Shown one piece after another: positions 1 through 9,114 of a stretch of DNA of 64,000 nt. This DNA comes from Phycisphaerae bacterium (GTDB lineage: Bacteria; Planctomycetota; Phycisphaerae; UBA1845; UTPLA1). A program made the translations under genes and the position numbers. Location of the stretch: the NCBI GenBank assembly GCA_035275405.1, contig DATEMU010000003.1, forward strand, positions 372,001 to 436,000. The letters run 5' to 3'. Below the pieces are notes generated by a model that searched no databases, was not told where the DNA came from, and saw only the letters and a program-made list of their open reading frames with translations. How positions within the stretch are numbered: position 1 is the first letter of the stretch; the number at the start of each line of letters is the position of its first letter.

Positions 1-115
1 CGACGACGGCGCATCCCCACAGGCGCGCGTGGCTGGAAAAATCACCGATGGCCCAGCGTTCCCGCGGCTCATCGCTCACGGCGACCAGAGGCTCGGTGGG
101 TTGGTAAGTGGACAT
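1..115 (-). CDS. N-terminus of an unidentified protein (partial)
   Basis: An ATG on the minus strand at 115 opens a frame that stays open to the left edge, giving 38 residues. It begins MSTYQPTEPLVAV and reaches a hydrophobic stretch (LWGCAVV) at the edge, so a membrane segment may follow. It lies 26 nt after the DksA-like gene on the same strand and is probably cotranscribed with it. In many bacteria the signal peptidase II gene lspA follows a dksA-like gene, so lspA is the obvious candidate, but too little sequence is visible to show any family motif. The identity is a guess from context only. Confidence 0.4.
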   Translation of the reverse strand, partial: MSTYQPTEPLVAVSDEPRERWAIGDFSSHARLWGCAVV

Positions 116-141
116 CGCGGGGATTGTATGGCGGCGGCCGC

Positions 142-711
142 CTATCGACGATGGGTGTTTTCTTCCTGGGCGCGCTTGTATTCCAGGCAGTAATTGGCCC
201 AGGGCTTGGCCTTGAGGCGGGCCTTGGTGATCGGCTTGTGCGTGGCGAGGCAGATGCCGTAGGTCTTCTGATCGATGCGCTCGATGGCGGCGTCGATCTC
301 CTTCAGCGTTTCGCGCTCGTTGGCAATCAGGCCGATGGTAAATTCCTGTTCATAATTGTCCGTGCCGATGTCGGCCATGTGAATGGGCATGAGGGAGAGA
401 TCGCCGGCGGCGTCGGCCCGGTTCTTGCCGAGGGCCTCGTTTTCCATCGTGGAGACGTCGCCGACCAGTTCGCGCCGCTTGTCCAGTAGCAACTGCCGAA
501 AGTAAGCGAGCTCCTCATCGGTCAAGTGGGTTTTTGGCAGCGGCCCGGTCGCCAGCGACTCGTCGAGCCGGTTTGCTTCCGCGCGGCCGTTGGTGGAGCC
601 GGAGTGCGAGCGGCCGTTGGAAGGTTTCGCCTGGCCGTTGGTCCCGGAGGGTTTCATGTTCTTCGCCGATTTATCAGGCCGACCGTTTTCCCCGCCACTG
701 GTTTCGCGCAC
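142..711 (-). CDS. DksA/TraR-family RNA polymerase-binding regulator with degenerate zinc site
   Basis: DksA-type proteins insert a coiled coil into the RNA polymerase secondary channel and change promoter response to ppGpp. Here a charged, low-complexity N-terminus (to about residue 55) precedes the coiled coil and a C-terminal region with the family pattern YGxC...RLxAxPxAxxC. Only two of the four zinc cysteines remain: C154 is followed at +3 by Thr157 and C175 by Tyr178, where the family has CxxC. The GTG start at 711 is chosen because GGAGG sits 8 nt upstream; the open frame runs further upstream (to 894) without a good ribosome site, and an internal ATG lies at 657. Family assignment is firm; zinc binding is doubtful. 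Confidence 0.85.
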   Translation of the reverse strand: MRETSGGENGRPDKSAKNMKPSGTNGQAKPSNGRSHSGSTNGRAEANRLDESLATGPLPKTHLTDEELAYFRQLLLDKRRELVGDVSTMENEALGKNRADAAGDLSLMPIHMADIGTDNYEQEFTIGLIANERETLKEIDAAIERIDQKTYGICLATHKPITKARLKAKPWANYCLEYKRAQEENTHRR

Positions 712-839
712 GCTGATTCCCTCCGAAGGCCCAACCCTTACGCCCGCGCGCCCGCGCTGTTGCGCAAGCCGTAAAAAACACGTTGCCCGATCCAAGGCGG
801 GCGGCCCGGCCCCTTTGGGCCAAGACATGCTACTATACG

Positions 840-2120
840 ATGCCGGAGGGCGCTTGTCAAGGTGAGCGGCGCAGTGGAGAATCGGACGGTCCATCCGCGG
901 ACGCGCCGAGATTCTCGGCCTGTGAGTGCCATAATCGTGGCACTTCCGGCGGCCCTGCGCGGCGCAAGAGGTGCGGCATCATCGGCGAGTCGGCGCTGAC
1001 GTTTGAAGTTCGCTCCACGGATGCGCGGCGGCGCGCGCGCGTCGGCCGCCTGCGCACGCCCCACGGCGACATCGACACGCCCGCCTTCATGCCCGTCGGC
1101 ACGCGCGGCACCGTCAAGGGCCTCACGCCCGATCAACTGCGCGAGGCCGGCGCGACGATCCTCCTGGCCAACACCTATCACCTGGCGCTGCGGCCGGGGG
1201 CCGACGTGGTGAGTACGATGGGCGGGCTCCATCGGTTCATGGCCTGGGATGGGCCGATCCTGACGGACAGCGGCGGGTTCCAGGTCTTCTCCCTGGCGAC
1301 GCTGCGCAGCCTGGACGACGAGGGCGTCACGTTCCAATCGCACATCGACGGGGCGGTCCTGCGGCTCGAGCCCGCGTCGGCCGTCGCGATCCAGGAACAA
1401 CTCGGCGCGGACATCATCATGGCGCTGGATCAGTGCCCGGCGCTGCCCGCTCCGCCGGCGCTGCTGGAAGAGGCCGTGCAGCGCACGATTCGCTGGGCGC
1501 GGGCCTGCAAGGAAGCCCAGCGGCGCACGGATCAGGCGCTGTTCGGAATCGTGCAGGGCGGTTTGGATGAGGATCTGAGGACCCGCTGCCTCGACGCACT
1601 CGTGCAGATCGGTTTTCCGGGTTACGCGCTCGGCGGTCTCTCCGTCGGCGAAACCCCGGACGATATGGCGGCGTTCGTGGAAAAGTTCGCCGGTCGGATG
1701 CCGGAGAATCGACCGCGGTACCTGATGGGCGTCGGCCGGCCGATCGACATCGCCCGCGCCGTGGCTGCTGGGATTGACCTGTTTGATTGCGTTCTGCCGA
1801 CGCGTAACGGCCGCAATGCCTTTGCCTTCGTGGACGCGGGCTTCGTACGGCTGCGAAACGCCCAGTACAAGACGGACGAACGGCCCCTGGAGGAGGGCTG
1901 CCCCTGCGCGACATGCCGACAATTCACACGCGCGTATCTGCGGCATCTGTTCCTCGCCGAGGAGATGCTCGGGCCGATACTGGTGTCGCTGCACAACATC
2001 GCATACTATCAGCGCTGGATGCGGCGGATCCGCGAGGCCATTTCGACGGGCGCTCTGGAGCAACTGATCTTGGATGGCGAGGCCGCCGCCGCCGGCCCCG
2101 GTACCGAGGAAACCGAATGA
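840..2120 (+). CDS. tgt: Queuine/preQ1 tRNA-guanine transglycosylase
   Basis: Exchanges guanine 34 of GUN-anticodon tRNAs for preQ1 in queuosine synthesis. The conserved TIM-barrel protein runs from about position 1000. Visible are the motif TPAFMPVGT, the catalytic loop [16 protein letters not shown], the second catalytic Asp in [13 protein letters not shown], and the zinc ligands CPCATC with a downstream LHN histidine. The start is a problem: ATG 840 is the nearest canonical start but adds some 50 residues without family resemblance. No ATG, GTG or TTG lies in frame between it and the conserved region. A Shine-Dalgarno-like AAGAGG (966-971) precedes ATC codons at 978/981 and a CTG at 996. 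The stop overlaps the yajC start (ATGA), so the two genes are translationally coupled. Confidence 0.95.
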   Translation: MPEGACQGERRSGESDGPSADAPRFSACECHNRGTSGGPARRKRCGIIGESALTFEVRSTDARRRARVGRLRTPHGDIDTPAFMPVGTRGTVKGLTPDQLREAGATILLANTYHLALRPGADVVSTMGGLHRFMAWDGPILTDSGGFQVFSLATLRSLDDEGVTFQSHIDGAVLRLEPASAVAIQEQLGADIIMALDQCPALPAPPALLEEAVQRTIRWARACKEAQRRTDQALFGIVQGGLDEDLRTRCLDALVQIGFPGYALGGLSVGETPDDMAAFVEKFAGRMPENRPRYLMGVGRPIDIARAVAAGIDLFDCVLPTRNGRNAFAFVDAGFVRLRNAQYKTDERPLEEGCPCATCRQFTRAYLRHLFLAEEMLGPILVSLHNIAYYQRWMRRIREAISTGALEQLILDGEAAAAGPGTEETE

Positions 2121-2485
2121 TCACGATGTGGACGCTTATCGCGCAAACGCCGACGACCCAGCCGGTCAATCAGCCGTCGCCGGGGCTCTTTGGCAACCCC
2201 CTGATCCTGTTCGCGATGCTGGGCCTCGTCATGTACTTCCTCATGCTCCGCCCCCAGAGCAAGGAGCGCAAAAAGCGCGAGGCCATGCTCTCAGCGGTCA
2301 AGAAGAACGACCGCGTCGTCACCATCGGCGGCATCATGGGAACGGTCATTTCCGTCAAGGACGACGAGATCACGCTCAAGGTGGACGAGTCCAGCAATAC
2401 GAAGATCACGTTCACCCGCTCGGCGATCCAGCGCGTCTCTTCGGCCGCCCCGAGCGAGGCGGTCGAGGCGGGGGCGAAGAAATAG
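2117..2485 (+). CDS. yajC: Preprotein translocase accessory subunit YajC
   Basis: Small membrane partner of the SecDF complex. The 122-residue product has a short N-terminal tail, one membrane helix at about residues 26-44 ([18 protein letters not shown]), then the family signature [11 protein letters not shown] and a small beta domain with the motif [13 protein letters not shown]. The start overlaps the tgt stop codon by ATGA, the usual tgt-yajC arrangement. The secD and secF genes that often follow are not here; the next 365 nt hold no gene and a different kind of protein comes after. Confidence 0.95.
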   Translation: MITMWTLIAQTPTTQPVNQPSPGLFGNPLILFAMLGLVMYFLMLRPQSKERKKREAMLSAVKKNDRVVTIGGIMGTVISVKDDEITLKVDESSNTKITFTRSAIQRVSSAAPSEAVEAGAKK

Positions 2486-2850
2486 GCGTTGCGCGAGAGC
2501 GCAGGGAGGCCGAGTCATAGACCCGCCTTGGTGGGGGTCCCGCCAAGCCGCCGTAGCTCACCGCTTCAATCCCAGCCGCCCTTTATCCCATCGCTCGCCG
2601 AAACGCCGAATAGTGCCACATATGTGACACTATTAATAGGTCGCTGTCCCTAACTTTTCCATTTTCCCCAAACGGGCCATGAAGGCGCGTGCGGTACTCG
2701 GGCGCTACCGGCTCATCTTGTGAAATAGTGGAAATATGGCGCGACGTCAGACCTGCCCGGGCGTCGGCCCGTCGACATACCATGGGCAGCAACTGACCGA
2801 TAGAATGCGGCGACAGACGCACTCGGAGTCCACACGAGAAGGGCAATCGT
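2486..2850. other. Intergenic region after yajC
   Basis: No open frame here carries a ribosome site or recognisable protein. The one notable element is the 26-bp near-perfect palindrome at 2609-2634. The DNA after it is less GC-rich than its neighbours (for example around 2640-2675), which may mark a remnant of inserted DNA; I see no transposase. Confidence 0.5.
2609..2634. repeat. 26-bp near-perfect palindrome
   Basis: The two halves AATAGTG-C-CACAT and ATGTG-A-CACTATT are reverse complements except for one mismatched pair (C2616 against A2627). It could be a dimeric repressor operator or the end of a degraded element. It lies 124 nt after yajC and 217 nt before the next start. Confidence 0.6.
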
Positions 2851-3696
2851 TTGCAGCCGGGCCAACCAGTGGAGTGCAGTTTCAACGTAGCGCACGATCT
2901 CGAATGCGTGGGGTGCGGTTACAATCTCAAGTCGCTCCCCTCCAATTCTGTCTGCCCGGAGTGCGGGAGGCCGGTCGCCCAGACGGTGTACCCGGTTGCG
3001 TTCCGCTTCACGAGCTGGTCGGCTATTCGATGGGTCCGTCGCGGGCTTATGGTCTGGGTCTTGTCGTTTCTCGTCTGGGCGGCAGGGCTCATATTTTGCA
3101 CGGCGAGAGTCAGTTGCTCTGGCGACCTCAGATTAAGCGCGCGGTGGTCGCTCTACGCGGTTGTGATGGACGATTTGGCGTGGATCACCGAGTCGGTTGC
3201 CGTGATATGTTTCAGTCGCGGCATTGCTATTCAGTGGCGTGGAAGACGGCGTGCAATCGTGGTGGTCGTCGCGCTCATCGCGGCTGCTTCCTGCCTGCTG
3301 GATCTGAACTACGTTGCGTTCATTTTTTATGGGCGAGGAGTTCCTTCATCCATCATCTCCACGTCCGTCGAGCTCTGTGCAGAGTTCGGACGACCCCTGG
3401 CGTCGGCGGCCGCATGGCTCCTCCTAGCGCTCGCCATCCGCCCTCCACGGGGATGGCTCATACTGCCAGCTCTGATCGCGATGGCAATTACTTGCGCATG
3501 GCCTCTGATCGGCGGCGCGATCAACATAGTTCGCAGCCTCCTTACTTGTGATCCTGATTTGTTGCGACTGGGATGGACTTTCTGGGCAGAGGACAAACAA
3601 TCGCTGGCCAGGTCCTACATGTGGATGACGGTCGCCATACTTCTGACCGATCGTGCGCTTCGAGGCGGGACCAAACAGTCGATCCTCACCGGCTAA
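2851..3696 (+). CDS. Zinc-ribbon membrane protein of unknown function
   Basis: A 281-residue protein with an N-terminal zinc ribbon (CVGCGYNLKSLP, then CPECGRPV, residues about 17-40) followed by about six hydrophobic segments between residues 60 and 270. This ribbon-plus-membrane architecture is frequent in planctomycete genomes and has no assigned function. TTG 2851 is preferred because AGAAGGG lies 7 nt upstream. A longer overlapping frame (2736-3551) has no such features. The gene stands alone between two non-coding stretches. Confidence 0.7.
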   Translation: MQPGQPVECSFNVAHDLECVGCGYNLKSLPSNSVCPECGRPVAQTVYPVAFRFTSWSAIRWVRRGLMVWVLSFLVWAAGLIFCTARVSCSGDLRLSARWSLYAVVMDDLAWITESVAVICFSRGIAIQWRGRRRAIVVVVALIAAASCLLDLNYVAFIFYGRGVPSSIISTSVELCAEFGRPLASAAAWLLLALAIRPPRGWLILPALIAMAITCAWPLIGGAINIVRSLLTCDPDLLRLGWTFWAEDKQSLARSYMWMTVAILLTDRALRGGTKQSILTG

Positions 3697-4032
3697 AACG
3701 CGCCGGGCTGCAGCTCGCCGTAGGCCAGTAGAGAAAACGGGGCATCCTACTTTTTTAATTCCCTAGTGCTCTTCGCCTGCCGCCGCGAGCCCCAATAATC
3801 CACTCCAAACCTCGCCCCGCTCGACCGCGCAAGAAAACTTCCGACCGACTTGCCTATTTCAGGTTACATGGCTATATTAGGGTTATATTAGGTATAACGA
3901 TTGGGCCGCGCGGCCCGCGAGGGCCGCCGGTCCGGGAGCGCGCTCGCGACGACGAATGCCGCCGAAAGTGAAAATCGCGTCCGTTTTTCCGGCTAGTTTC
4001 GCTTAGTTTCAGCCCCCCCCCTCCCCCGGGGG
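3697..4032. other. Convergent intergenic region
   Basis: No gene seen. It lies between the 3' ends of two convergent genes. It holds an AT-rich patch with a TATATTAGG direct repeat (3873-3893) and, just before the acyltransferase stop codon, a poly-C tract (C9 at 4013-4021, then T, C5 and G5) that is prone to slippage. Confidence 0.5.
3873..3893. repeat. 11-bp direct repeat TATATTAGG
   Basis: TTAGG occurs at 3877 and 3888, an 11-bp period, within TATATTAGG repeats followed by TATAAC. The same TTAGG-N6-TTAGGTAT layout occurs at 58909 upstream of imuA. Here it sits between two gene ends, so if it is an operator its target is an unseen small transcript. Confidence 0.4.
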
Positions 4033-4848
4033 TCACGGATCCGGAGTCGGCGATTCAGGGTTCGTCCCTCGCGCCGGCCGGACCGATCCCTTCATCCGCG
4101 CCGGCAAGCCGCCCCAGAGTTCGTATTCGCCGACGACGGTGCTGGGCTTGATGGCCGAAAACGGTTCGATGACGGCGCCGCGCTTGATGTGCACGCCGCA
4201 GCCGATGCCGCAATAGGCGCCGATGGTGACGTCGTCTTCAATCACGACCTTGTCCATGATGATGTAGTCGCGCTCCTGCAAGTGGCAGGTGATGGACGAG
4301 GCGAAGCCGAGCGTGACGTTCTTGCCAATCTCGATGCCCCACGGGTCCATGAGATTGGGATCGAGGAAAAAGCTCGACTGCGTGCGCGGACCCATCGAAC
4401 AGCCCAGCAGCCAGCGAAACGGCATGATCGACGCTAACTGGGAAACGAAGATGCCGGGGAACGGCGGGTGGTACCGGGCCTTGGTCAGCAGGGCGATCAC
4501 GCCGGCGAGGATGATATTGCGGTTCAAGGACTTCCCCGTCCGATGAACGCCGCGCTGCGGGTGGGGAAAGGGAAGTCGGACGACGACGAGCGTCAGCACG
4601 TAAGCCACGTTGAACAGCAGGATGAAATTGGTCAGCGTCGTGGCCAGGGCCCACGCCCCGCCCCAGGTCATCAGCCCATCCCACGACAGCGACCGGGCGA
4701 AGGTCGTTCGCGACATCACGAGCAGCGTCGCGGTCAGGGCCACGGCCCAGATCATCGACCTGACCCAGATGTCGAGCAAAAGGAGGAACTGCAAGGGGAT
4801 ACTGGGGTTCTGCGCCTTGTTGGTCGGTCCATCTTCAGATCGCGGCAT
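4033..4848 (-). CDS. Membrane-anchored left-handed beta-helix acyltransferase
   Basis: The first half has three hydrophobic segments (about residues 18-45, 60-92 and 108-122). The second half shows imperfect hexapeptide repeats (IEIGKNVTLGF, VVIEDDVTIGAYCGIG, VHIKRGAVIEPFSAI), the fold of acetyl- and acyl-CoA dependent O-/N-acyltransferases. A likely role is acylation of a cell-surface or exported polymer; no substrate can be read from the sequence. ATG 4848 has GGAGG about 10 nt upstream. It is transcribed alone, divergent from the secreted protein at 5166. Confidence 0.75.
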   Translation of the reverse strand: MPRSEDGPTNKAQNPSIPLQFLLLLDIWVRSMIWAVALTATLLVMSRTTFARSLSWDGLMTWGGAWALATTLTNFILLFNVAYVLTLVVVRLPFPHPQRGVHRTGKSLNRNIILAGVIALLTKARYHPPFPGIFVSQLASIMPFRWLLGCSMGPRTQSSFFLDPNLMDPWGIEIGKNVTLGFASSITCHLQERDYIIMDKVVIEDDVTIGAYCGIGCGVHIKRGAVIEPFSAIKPSTVVGEYELWGGLPARMKGSVRPARGTNPESPTPDP

Positions 4849-5165
4849 CTGACAAATACCTCCGGCTGACTGAACACTGATTCCAGGCCGCCCATGATCG
4901 GAGCCAGGCCCGAACCCCGGGCGGCGGCTGAATCGTACCCGATGGCCGTGGCGGTGATTACTGGAGCCGCCCGGGGAGCCCGGTAAACGATTAGGGCGGC
5001 GATCGGCATGCCCCGCGCAAACGTTGCCGATCGCCGGACTTCCTACGGTGGCGGTTTTGAGTGCGACCGCAGCGGGCTCGGTCGATATAATAGAAAAGAC
5101 CCTCTGGGCAAACGGCCCGGCGGTCGTGAGCGTTGTCAGTCAGTCAATAAGGGGAGAGCCGAACG
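4849..5165. other. Divergent intergenic region
   Basis: This lies between the acyltransferase and the secreted protein, which are transcribed away from each other. A TATAAT at 5086-5091 is a plausible -10 for the rightward gene, but no well-spaced -35 accompanies it. Nothing else is seen. Confidence 0.4.
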
Positions 5166-5744
5166 ATGCAGCAAGACACTCGAAAAGGCAGCGCGGTAAA
5201 AAAGTGGCTGCTCGTCGCCGTCCTCGGCTCGGTGACGGCCCTTGGCGTTGGCACGGCCTTGGCGCAGGTGACCGGGACGAACCCCGACTTCTTCACCTTG
5301 CTCCAGCAATTCCAATCGCTCTTCGGTACGGGCACGGGTACAACGACGCAGCCCTCAACCCCCACCACGCCCCCGACGACGTCTCAGCCCGGCACCGGGG
5401 AACGAGAGCCCACAATCATTGATAACCAATTCAACACTACCAGCGGCGCCTCACTGCAGGCCCGCGCGCCGGGCACCTGGATCCAGAACGCCCAGGCGGT
5501 CCAATCGGGAGAGACAGAGTTCTCCATTGGTGGTCCGGGCGAGCCGGACGGTTTCATCAAGACGACGATCGATACGATTTTGCTGGAGATCCTCGACTCG
5601 GTCAGCACCTTTCTCACCGGCCTGGACCTTCTGACCGGGAGCGGGTTGCCCGGCCTGCCGGGGCTCGGAGGAGGAACCGGCGGACTGACGACGATCCCCA
5701 ACTCCACGACGACCGGTGCCGGCACCAGCACCCCCGTACAATAA
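5166..5744 (+). CDS. Small secreted protein, function unknown
   Basis: A 192-residue protein with a clear Sec signal peptide (KKWLLVAVLGSVTALGVGTALA, shown in part as residues 12-33), probably cleaved after ALA. The mature part is Thr/Gly/Pro rich, with a TTTQPSTPTTPP-type linker at about residues 57-75 and a Gly-rich tail. GGGGAG lies 9 nt before the ATG. I recognise no domain. It may be a surface or matrix component. Confidence 0.65.
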   Translation: MQQDTRKGSAVKKWLLVAVLGSVTALGVGTALAQVTGTNPDFFTLLQQFQSLFGTGTGTTTQPSTPTTPPTTSQPGTGEREPTIIDNQFNTTSGASLQARAPGTWIQNAQAVQSGETEFSIGGPGEPDGFIKTTIDTILLEILDSVSTFLTGLDLLTGSGLPGLPGLGGGTGGLTTIPNSTTTGAGTSTPVQ

Positions 5745-5822
5745 GCTCGCGTTATACTGGTCTCTGACGAGCGCGGAGTACGGTCATTGCCGTGCCGCCG
5801 CTCTTCGTTTTGGAATCAACGC

Positions 5823-6935
5823 GTGTCCTCGACATTGCCACAAACCGCTCGCGCCGCCGTGATGGCGGACTTCAATCGGCCGGTCGAAGTCCGCGCGCTG
5901 CCAATGCCCGGATTGCTCGGCGCGGGCGACACGCTGATCAAAATCGAAATGGCCGGCGTGTGCGGGACGGATGTCCACCTGCACAAAGGCCAGCTCAGCG
6001 TGCCATTGCCGCTGGTCATGGGGCACGAAACGGTCGGGACCGTGGCGGCGCTGGGCGGCGAGGTCAACGACTGGCTGGGTGAGCCCCTGGCGATCGGCGA
6101 TCGCGTATCGTGGACCGTAGGGATGCCGTGCGGTCAGTGCCGGTATTGCCGCGTCCATAAGCTGCCGAGCCGCTGCGTCAATCGCAAGGCATACGGCGTG
6201 AATACGCCGTGCGACAAGCCGCCGCATTTGTTGGGCGGCTACGCGGAATATCACCACCTCCGCGCGGGCACGGCGATTTTCAAGCTACCTGCCGATCTGC
6301 CATCGGAGGCGTTGATCGGCGCGGGCTGCGCGCTGGTCACGATGATCCACGCCTATGAGAAGATGCCGATCCGCTGGGCGGAATCGTGCGTCATCCAGGG
6401 GGCCGGTCCGGTCGGTCTGGCGGCGCTGGCGATCGCGTCGGACGCCGGCGCGCGGCCAATCATCGTGATCGGCGGGCCGACGGATCGGCTGGAGCGCTGC
6501 AAGCGATTCGGAGCCGACGTGGTGATCGACATCGACGAGGTGAAGAATGCAGACAAGCGCCGCGGAGTCGTGCTGGAGCATACAAACGGACTCGGCGCGG
6601 ATGTCGTCATCGAGTGCGTCGGTCATCCGGCCGCGGTGCAGGAGGGCTGGCCACTGGCTCGCGACGGCGGTCGGTACATGGTGCTGGGTCAATACTGCGA
6701 CGCAGGCCCGATCGCACTGAACCCGCATCTGATCACCAAGAAGGAGTTGGAAGTCTACGGCTCCTACGGCAGCGAACCGACCCACTGGGCCAAAGCGATC
6801 GAGTTCCTCCGCGCCCGTCGCGATCGATTCCCGTTCCACGAGCTGATCACACATCGCTTCAGGCTGGATCAGGTCAACGAGGCGCTCGACGCCGTGGCGA
6901 ACTGGCGGACGGGCAAGGCCGTGATTTGCCCCTGA
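5823..6935 (+). CDS. Zinc-dependent medium-chain alcohol dehydrogenase
   Basis: A 370-residue oxidoreductase of the MDR superfamily. Catalytic zinc ligands are in GVCGTDVH and GHE; four closely spaced cysteines (PCGQCRYC, then RC) form the structural zinc lobe; GAGPVG is the NAD(P)-binding turn. The spacing resembles L-threonine/sorbitol dehydrogenase-like members, but the substrate cannot be assigned. GTG 5823 is chosen because conserved sequence begins shortly after it and GGA precedes it; the frame extends to a TTG at 5787. It is a single gene. Confidence 0.85.
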   Translation: MSSTLPQTARAAVMADFNRPVEVRALPMPGLLGAGDTLIKIEMAGVCGTDVHLHKGQLSVPLPLVMGHETVGTVAALGGEVNDWLGEPLAIGDRVSWTVGMPCGQCRYCRVHKLPSRCVNRKAYGVNTPCDKPPHLLGGYAEYHHLRAGTAIFKLPADLPSEALIGAGCALVTMIHAYEKMPIRWAESCVIQGAGPVGLAALAIASDAGARPIIVIGGPTDRLERCKRFGADVVIDIDEVKNADKRRGVVLEHTNGLGADVVIECVGHPAAVQEGWPLARDGGRYMVLGQYCDAGPIALNPHLITKKELEVYGSYGSEPTHWAKAIEFLRARRDRFPFHELITHRFRLDQVNEALDAVANWRTGKAVICP

Positions 6936-7066
6936 AAACCCAGCAGGCCCCCGTCACACGGTACTGATAGATACCTATTTGGACACCCTCTCGACCGTCG
7001 ATAAACTCGTATCCACGCCGCTACGGATGGCGGCGGTGCTCGGGACCTTTCAGCGGCGAGGGCACC

Positions 7067-8176
7067 ATGAAACGGACGCTGATTTTAGCTTGTCTTTTCT
7101 CCATCGTCGGATGTCAAACCCAGGAACGCGCTCCCGCGCCGGAGGGCCTGTCGAAACGACTGGCGGTCGTCGAGCGCGCGCGGCTCAGCACCTTTAATGA
7201 CCAACCGACGATGCCCGGATCGCGGGTTCGCGCCCAGGGAATGGCGGACGCGCGCGCGGGCCGGAGCGCCGCCTGGGTACGTGAGGCGGCGGCGTCGGAC
7301 GACGCTTCGCGTCATGACCTTCGGGCCCTGACGCTGGGCGAGACGGGAGAAACGTCGCGCTTCGAACTGCAAACCACCGACGAAGCCGGGTCGGGCGAAG
7401 TCGAGACGACGGCGACGAGTTCGGAGGAACGAACGACGCGCGATCCGCCCCTCGCATCATTCTGGGAGACGGCCAAGCGCGACATCAAAAACATGCCGTG
7501 CGATTTGTGGCGGGATACCAAGCGCGTGTATGGCAGCCCGGTCAACCTCGTGATCCTCGGCACGGCCTACGCCGGTTCCCTGGCGATCCAGGAGACCGGT
7601 CCGGACGACACGGTGGAACATCGCTTCAATCGAAACAACGACTTCCGTGCCCCCGACCACATCATGAACAGCAGCGACTGGCGCGACGCCTTCGGGGCCA
7701 TCGGCAATCCCGGCACGCATTTCGCGCTGGCCGGGGCGTGGTACTTGCTGGGGCAGCAGACCTGCAACGATAAGACCTACGAAGTGGGCAAGACGCTCTT
7801 CTCCGCGCTGACGATCAACGGCTTGACGGTCATGGTCGGTCAAGCCGCTTCGTGGGACAAATCGCCGAATGGCGAGTACGGCACCTTCCCGTCGGGACAC
7901 ACCTCCAGCAGTTTTGTCGTGGCCAGCGTGATGCACGAGGCGTATGGCCATCTCGTCGGGGTGCCGCTCTACGGCCTGGCTGCACTGGCGGGACTCGAGC
8001 GCCTGGACGACCGCGAGCACTATTTCTCCGACGTGGTCATGGGCGCGGTCTTGGGCACCGTCATCGGCCACAGCGTCGCCTCGGGCCGCGATCCGGAGTT
8101 CTTCGGATGGAAGCTGCTGCCCTACGCGAGCCCGGAAGGCGGGGCGGGGGTGGCGTTTATGAAGTCGCTGGATTAG
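7067..8176 (+). CDS. PAP2-family phosphatase-like lipoprotein
   Basis: The signal peptide MKRTLILACLFSIVGC ends in a lipobox, so the mature protein should be lipid-anchored. A polar, probably disordered region (about 20-130) leads into a PAP2 domain with the core motifs FPSGHTSS (motif 2) and DREHYFSDVVMG (motif 3, catalytic His and Asp). PAP2 enzymes remove phosphate from lipid phosphates such as phosphatidate or undecaprenyl diphosphate. Motif 1 appears as WDKSPNG, weaker than the KxxxxxxRP consensus. GAGGG lies just before the ATG. It is convergent with the sigma operon that ends at 8180. Confidence 0.8.
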   Translation: MKRTLILACLFSIVGCQTQERAPAPEGLSKRLAVVERARLSTFNDQPTMPGSRVRAQGMADARAGRSAAWVREAAASDDASRHDLRALTLGETGETSRFELQTTDEAGSGEVETTATSSEERTTRDPPLASFWETAKRDIKNMPCDLWRDTKRVYGSPVNLVILGTAYAGSLAIQETGPDDTVEHRFNRNNDFRAPDHIMNSSDWRDAFGAIGNPGTHFALAGAWYLLGQQTCNDKTYEVGKTLFSALTINGLTVMVGQAASWDKSPNGEYGTFPSGHTSSSFVVASVMHEAYGHLVGVPLYGLAALAGLERLDDREHYFSDVVMGAVLGTVIGHSVASGRDPEFFGWKLLPYASPEGGAGVAFMKSLD

Positions 8177-8179
8177 CGA

Positions 8180-9097
8180 CTAGTCCTCGTCGGGGATGGC
8201 GTCTTCCTGCGGCGGTGGGCCGTCAGGCCGGTCGGGGCGAGGGCCACGGCGTCCTCGGGGTGAACCATCATCCGGGCCGTGGCGACCGCGCGGGGGGTCT
8301 TCGCCGAATCCGTCGGGACCGCCGGGGCCGGGGCCGCGACGGTCGAAGGGGCGGCGCAGCTCGCCTTTCTTGATCTCTTCGACCCGCCGCGCGACCTGTT
8401 CTTCAAGTTTCGATCCCGCCTCCTCATGGTGTTTTCGTTGTCGTTCCAGCGCCGCCTGCTGCTCCTGGATGCGTTTTTCGAATTGTTCGAGCCGGAATGC
8501 CATGCGCTGGTGGTGCAGATCGATCTGGCGGCGGACGAGGGGTTCGATCTCCCCGGCAATGGCGGATTGCGCCGCGGGGTCTTTGGCCGCTTCCCGATAG
8601 CGGCGCGACAAATCGCCGAGTTTCCTTTCATTCTTGAATTCCTCAATGATTCCGGCGGCCAGTTCCGGCTTCTCGTCCTTGAGGAGCATGTATTCCTTGA
8701 AGATGGGGACAATGCGCCGAACGGCGCCCCTGAACATCTCCGGATTCTGTTCGCGCCGCTTGATCAGCCGCGCGTGATATTCCGGGAAATTGTCGCGCAG
8801 CATATCCAGGATGCGTTCGATCATCTCCGGCGGAAGACCGTCGTTGGGGCCCATGCCATCCGGCCCGCGGTTTTCACGCCAGCGGCGGAGGCGATCGCGC
8901 GGTCGATCATCGCGCGGACCGAAGCGACGATCGTCGGGACCCGCGCGCGAAGGGCCATCCGGGCCGTCGTCAGCGCGGCGATCGTCCGGTGGCGGTTGGT
9001 CTTGAAGAGCGACGGACGTATTCGGAATGAACCACGTCAGCATCAAGACCGCACTGAGGAGAACGCTATTGGCGATCTTCTTCGAATATTGGAGCAT
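8180..9097 (-). CDS. Secreted Arg/Asp-rich coiled-coil protein, third gene of sigma operon
   Basis: A 305-residue protein with an N-terminal signal sequence (hydrophobic core VLLSAVLMLTWFI). A low-complexity DDRRxDD/GPDD segment follows (about 35-75), then a helical, charged middle (about 85-230, including LEQFEKRIQEQQAALERQ) and an Arg/Pro/Gly tail. GAGG lies 6-7 nt before ATG 9097. It is the last gene of a sigma/anti-sigma-like operon, with only 17 nt to the gene above. The size, helical content and location recall periplasmic stress sensors of the CpxP/Spy type, but this is analogy only. Confidence 0.7.
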   Translation of the reverse strand: MLQYSKKIANSVLLSAVLMLTWFIPNTSVALQDQPPPDDRRADDGPDGPSRAGPDDRRFGPRDDRPRDRLRRWRENRGPDGMGPNDGLPPEMIERILDMLRDNFPEYHARLIKRREQNPEMFRGAVRRIVPIFKEYMLLKDEKPELAAGIIEEFKNERKLGDLSRRYREAAKDPAAQSAIAGEIEPLVRRQIDLHHQRMAFRLEQFEKRIQEQQAALERQRKHHEEAGSKLEEQVARRVEEIKKGELRRPFDRRGPGPGGPDGFGEDPPRGRHGPDDGSPRGRRGPRPDRPDGPPPQEDAIPDED

Positions 9098-9114
9098 CGA
9101 TCATCCTCGAAAAA

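Noticed and set aside
738..2063. 441-residue minus-strand open frame
   Set aside because: Antisense to tgt, rich in Arg/Pro/Ala as expected from a GC-rich shadow frame, and with no domain.
2736..3551. 271-residue plus-strand frame
   Set aside because: Overlaps the zinc-ribbon membrane protein in another frame, with scattered Cys/Arg composition and no ribosome site.
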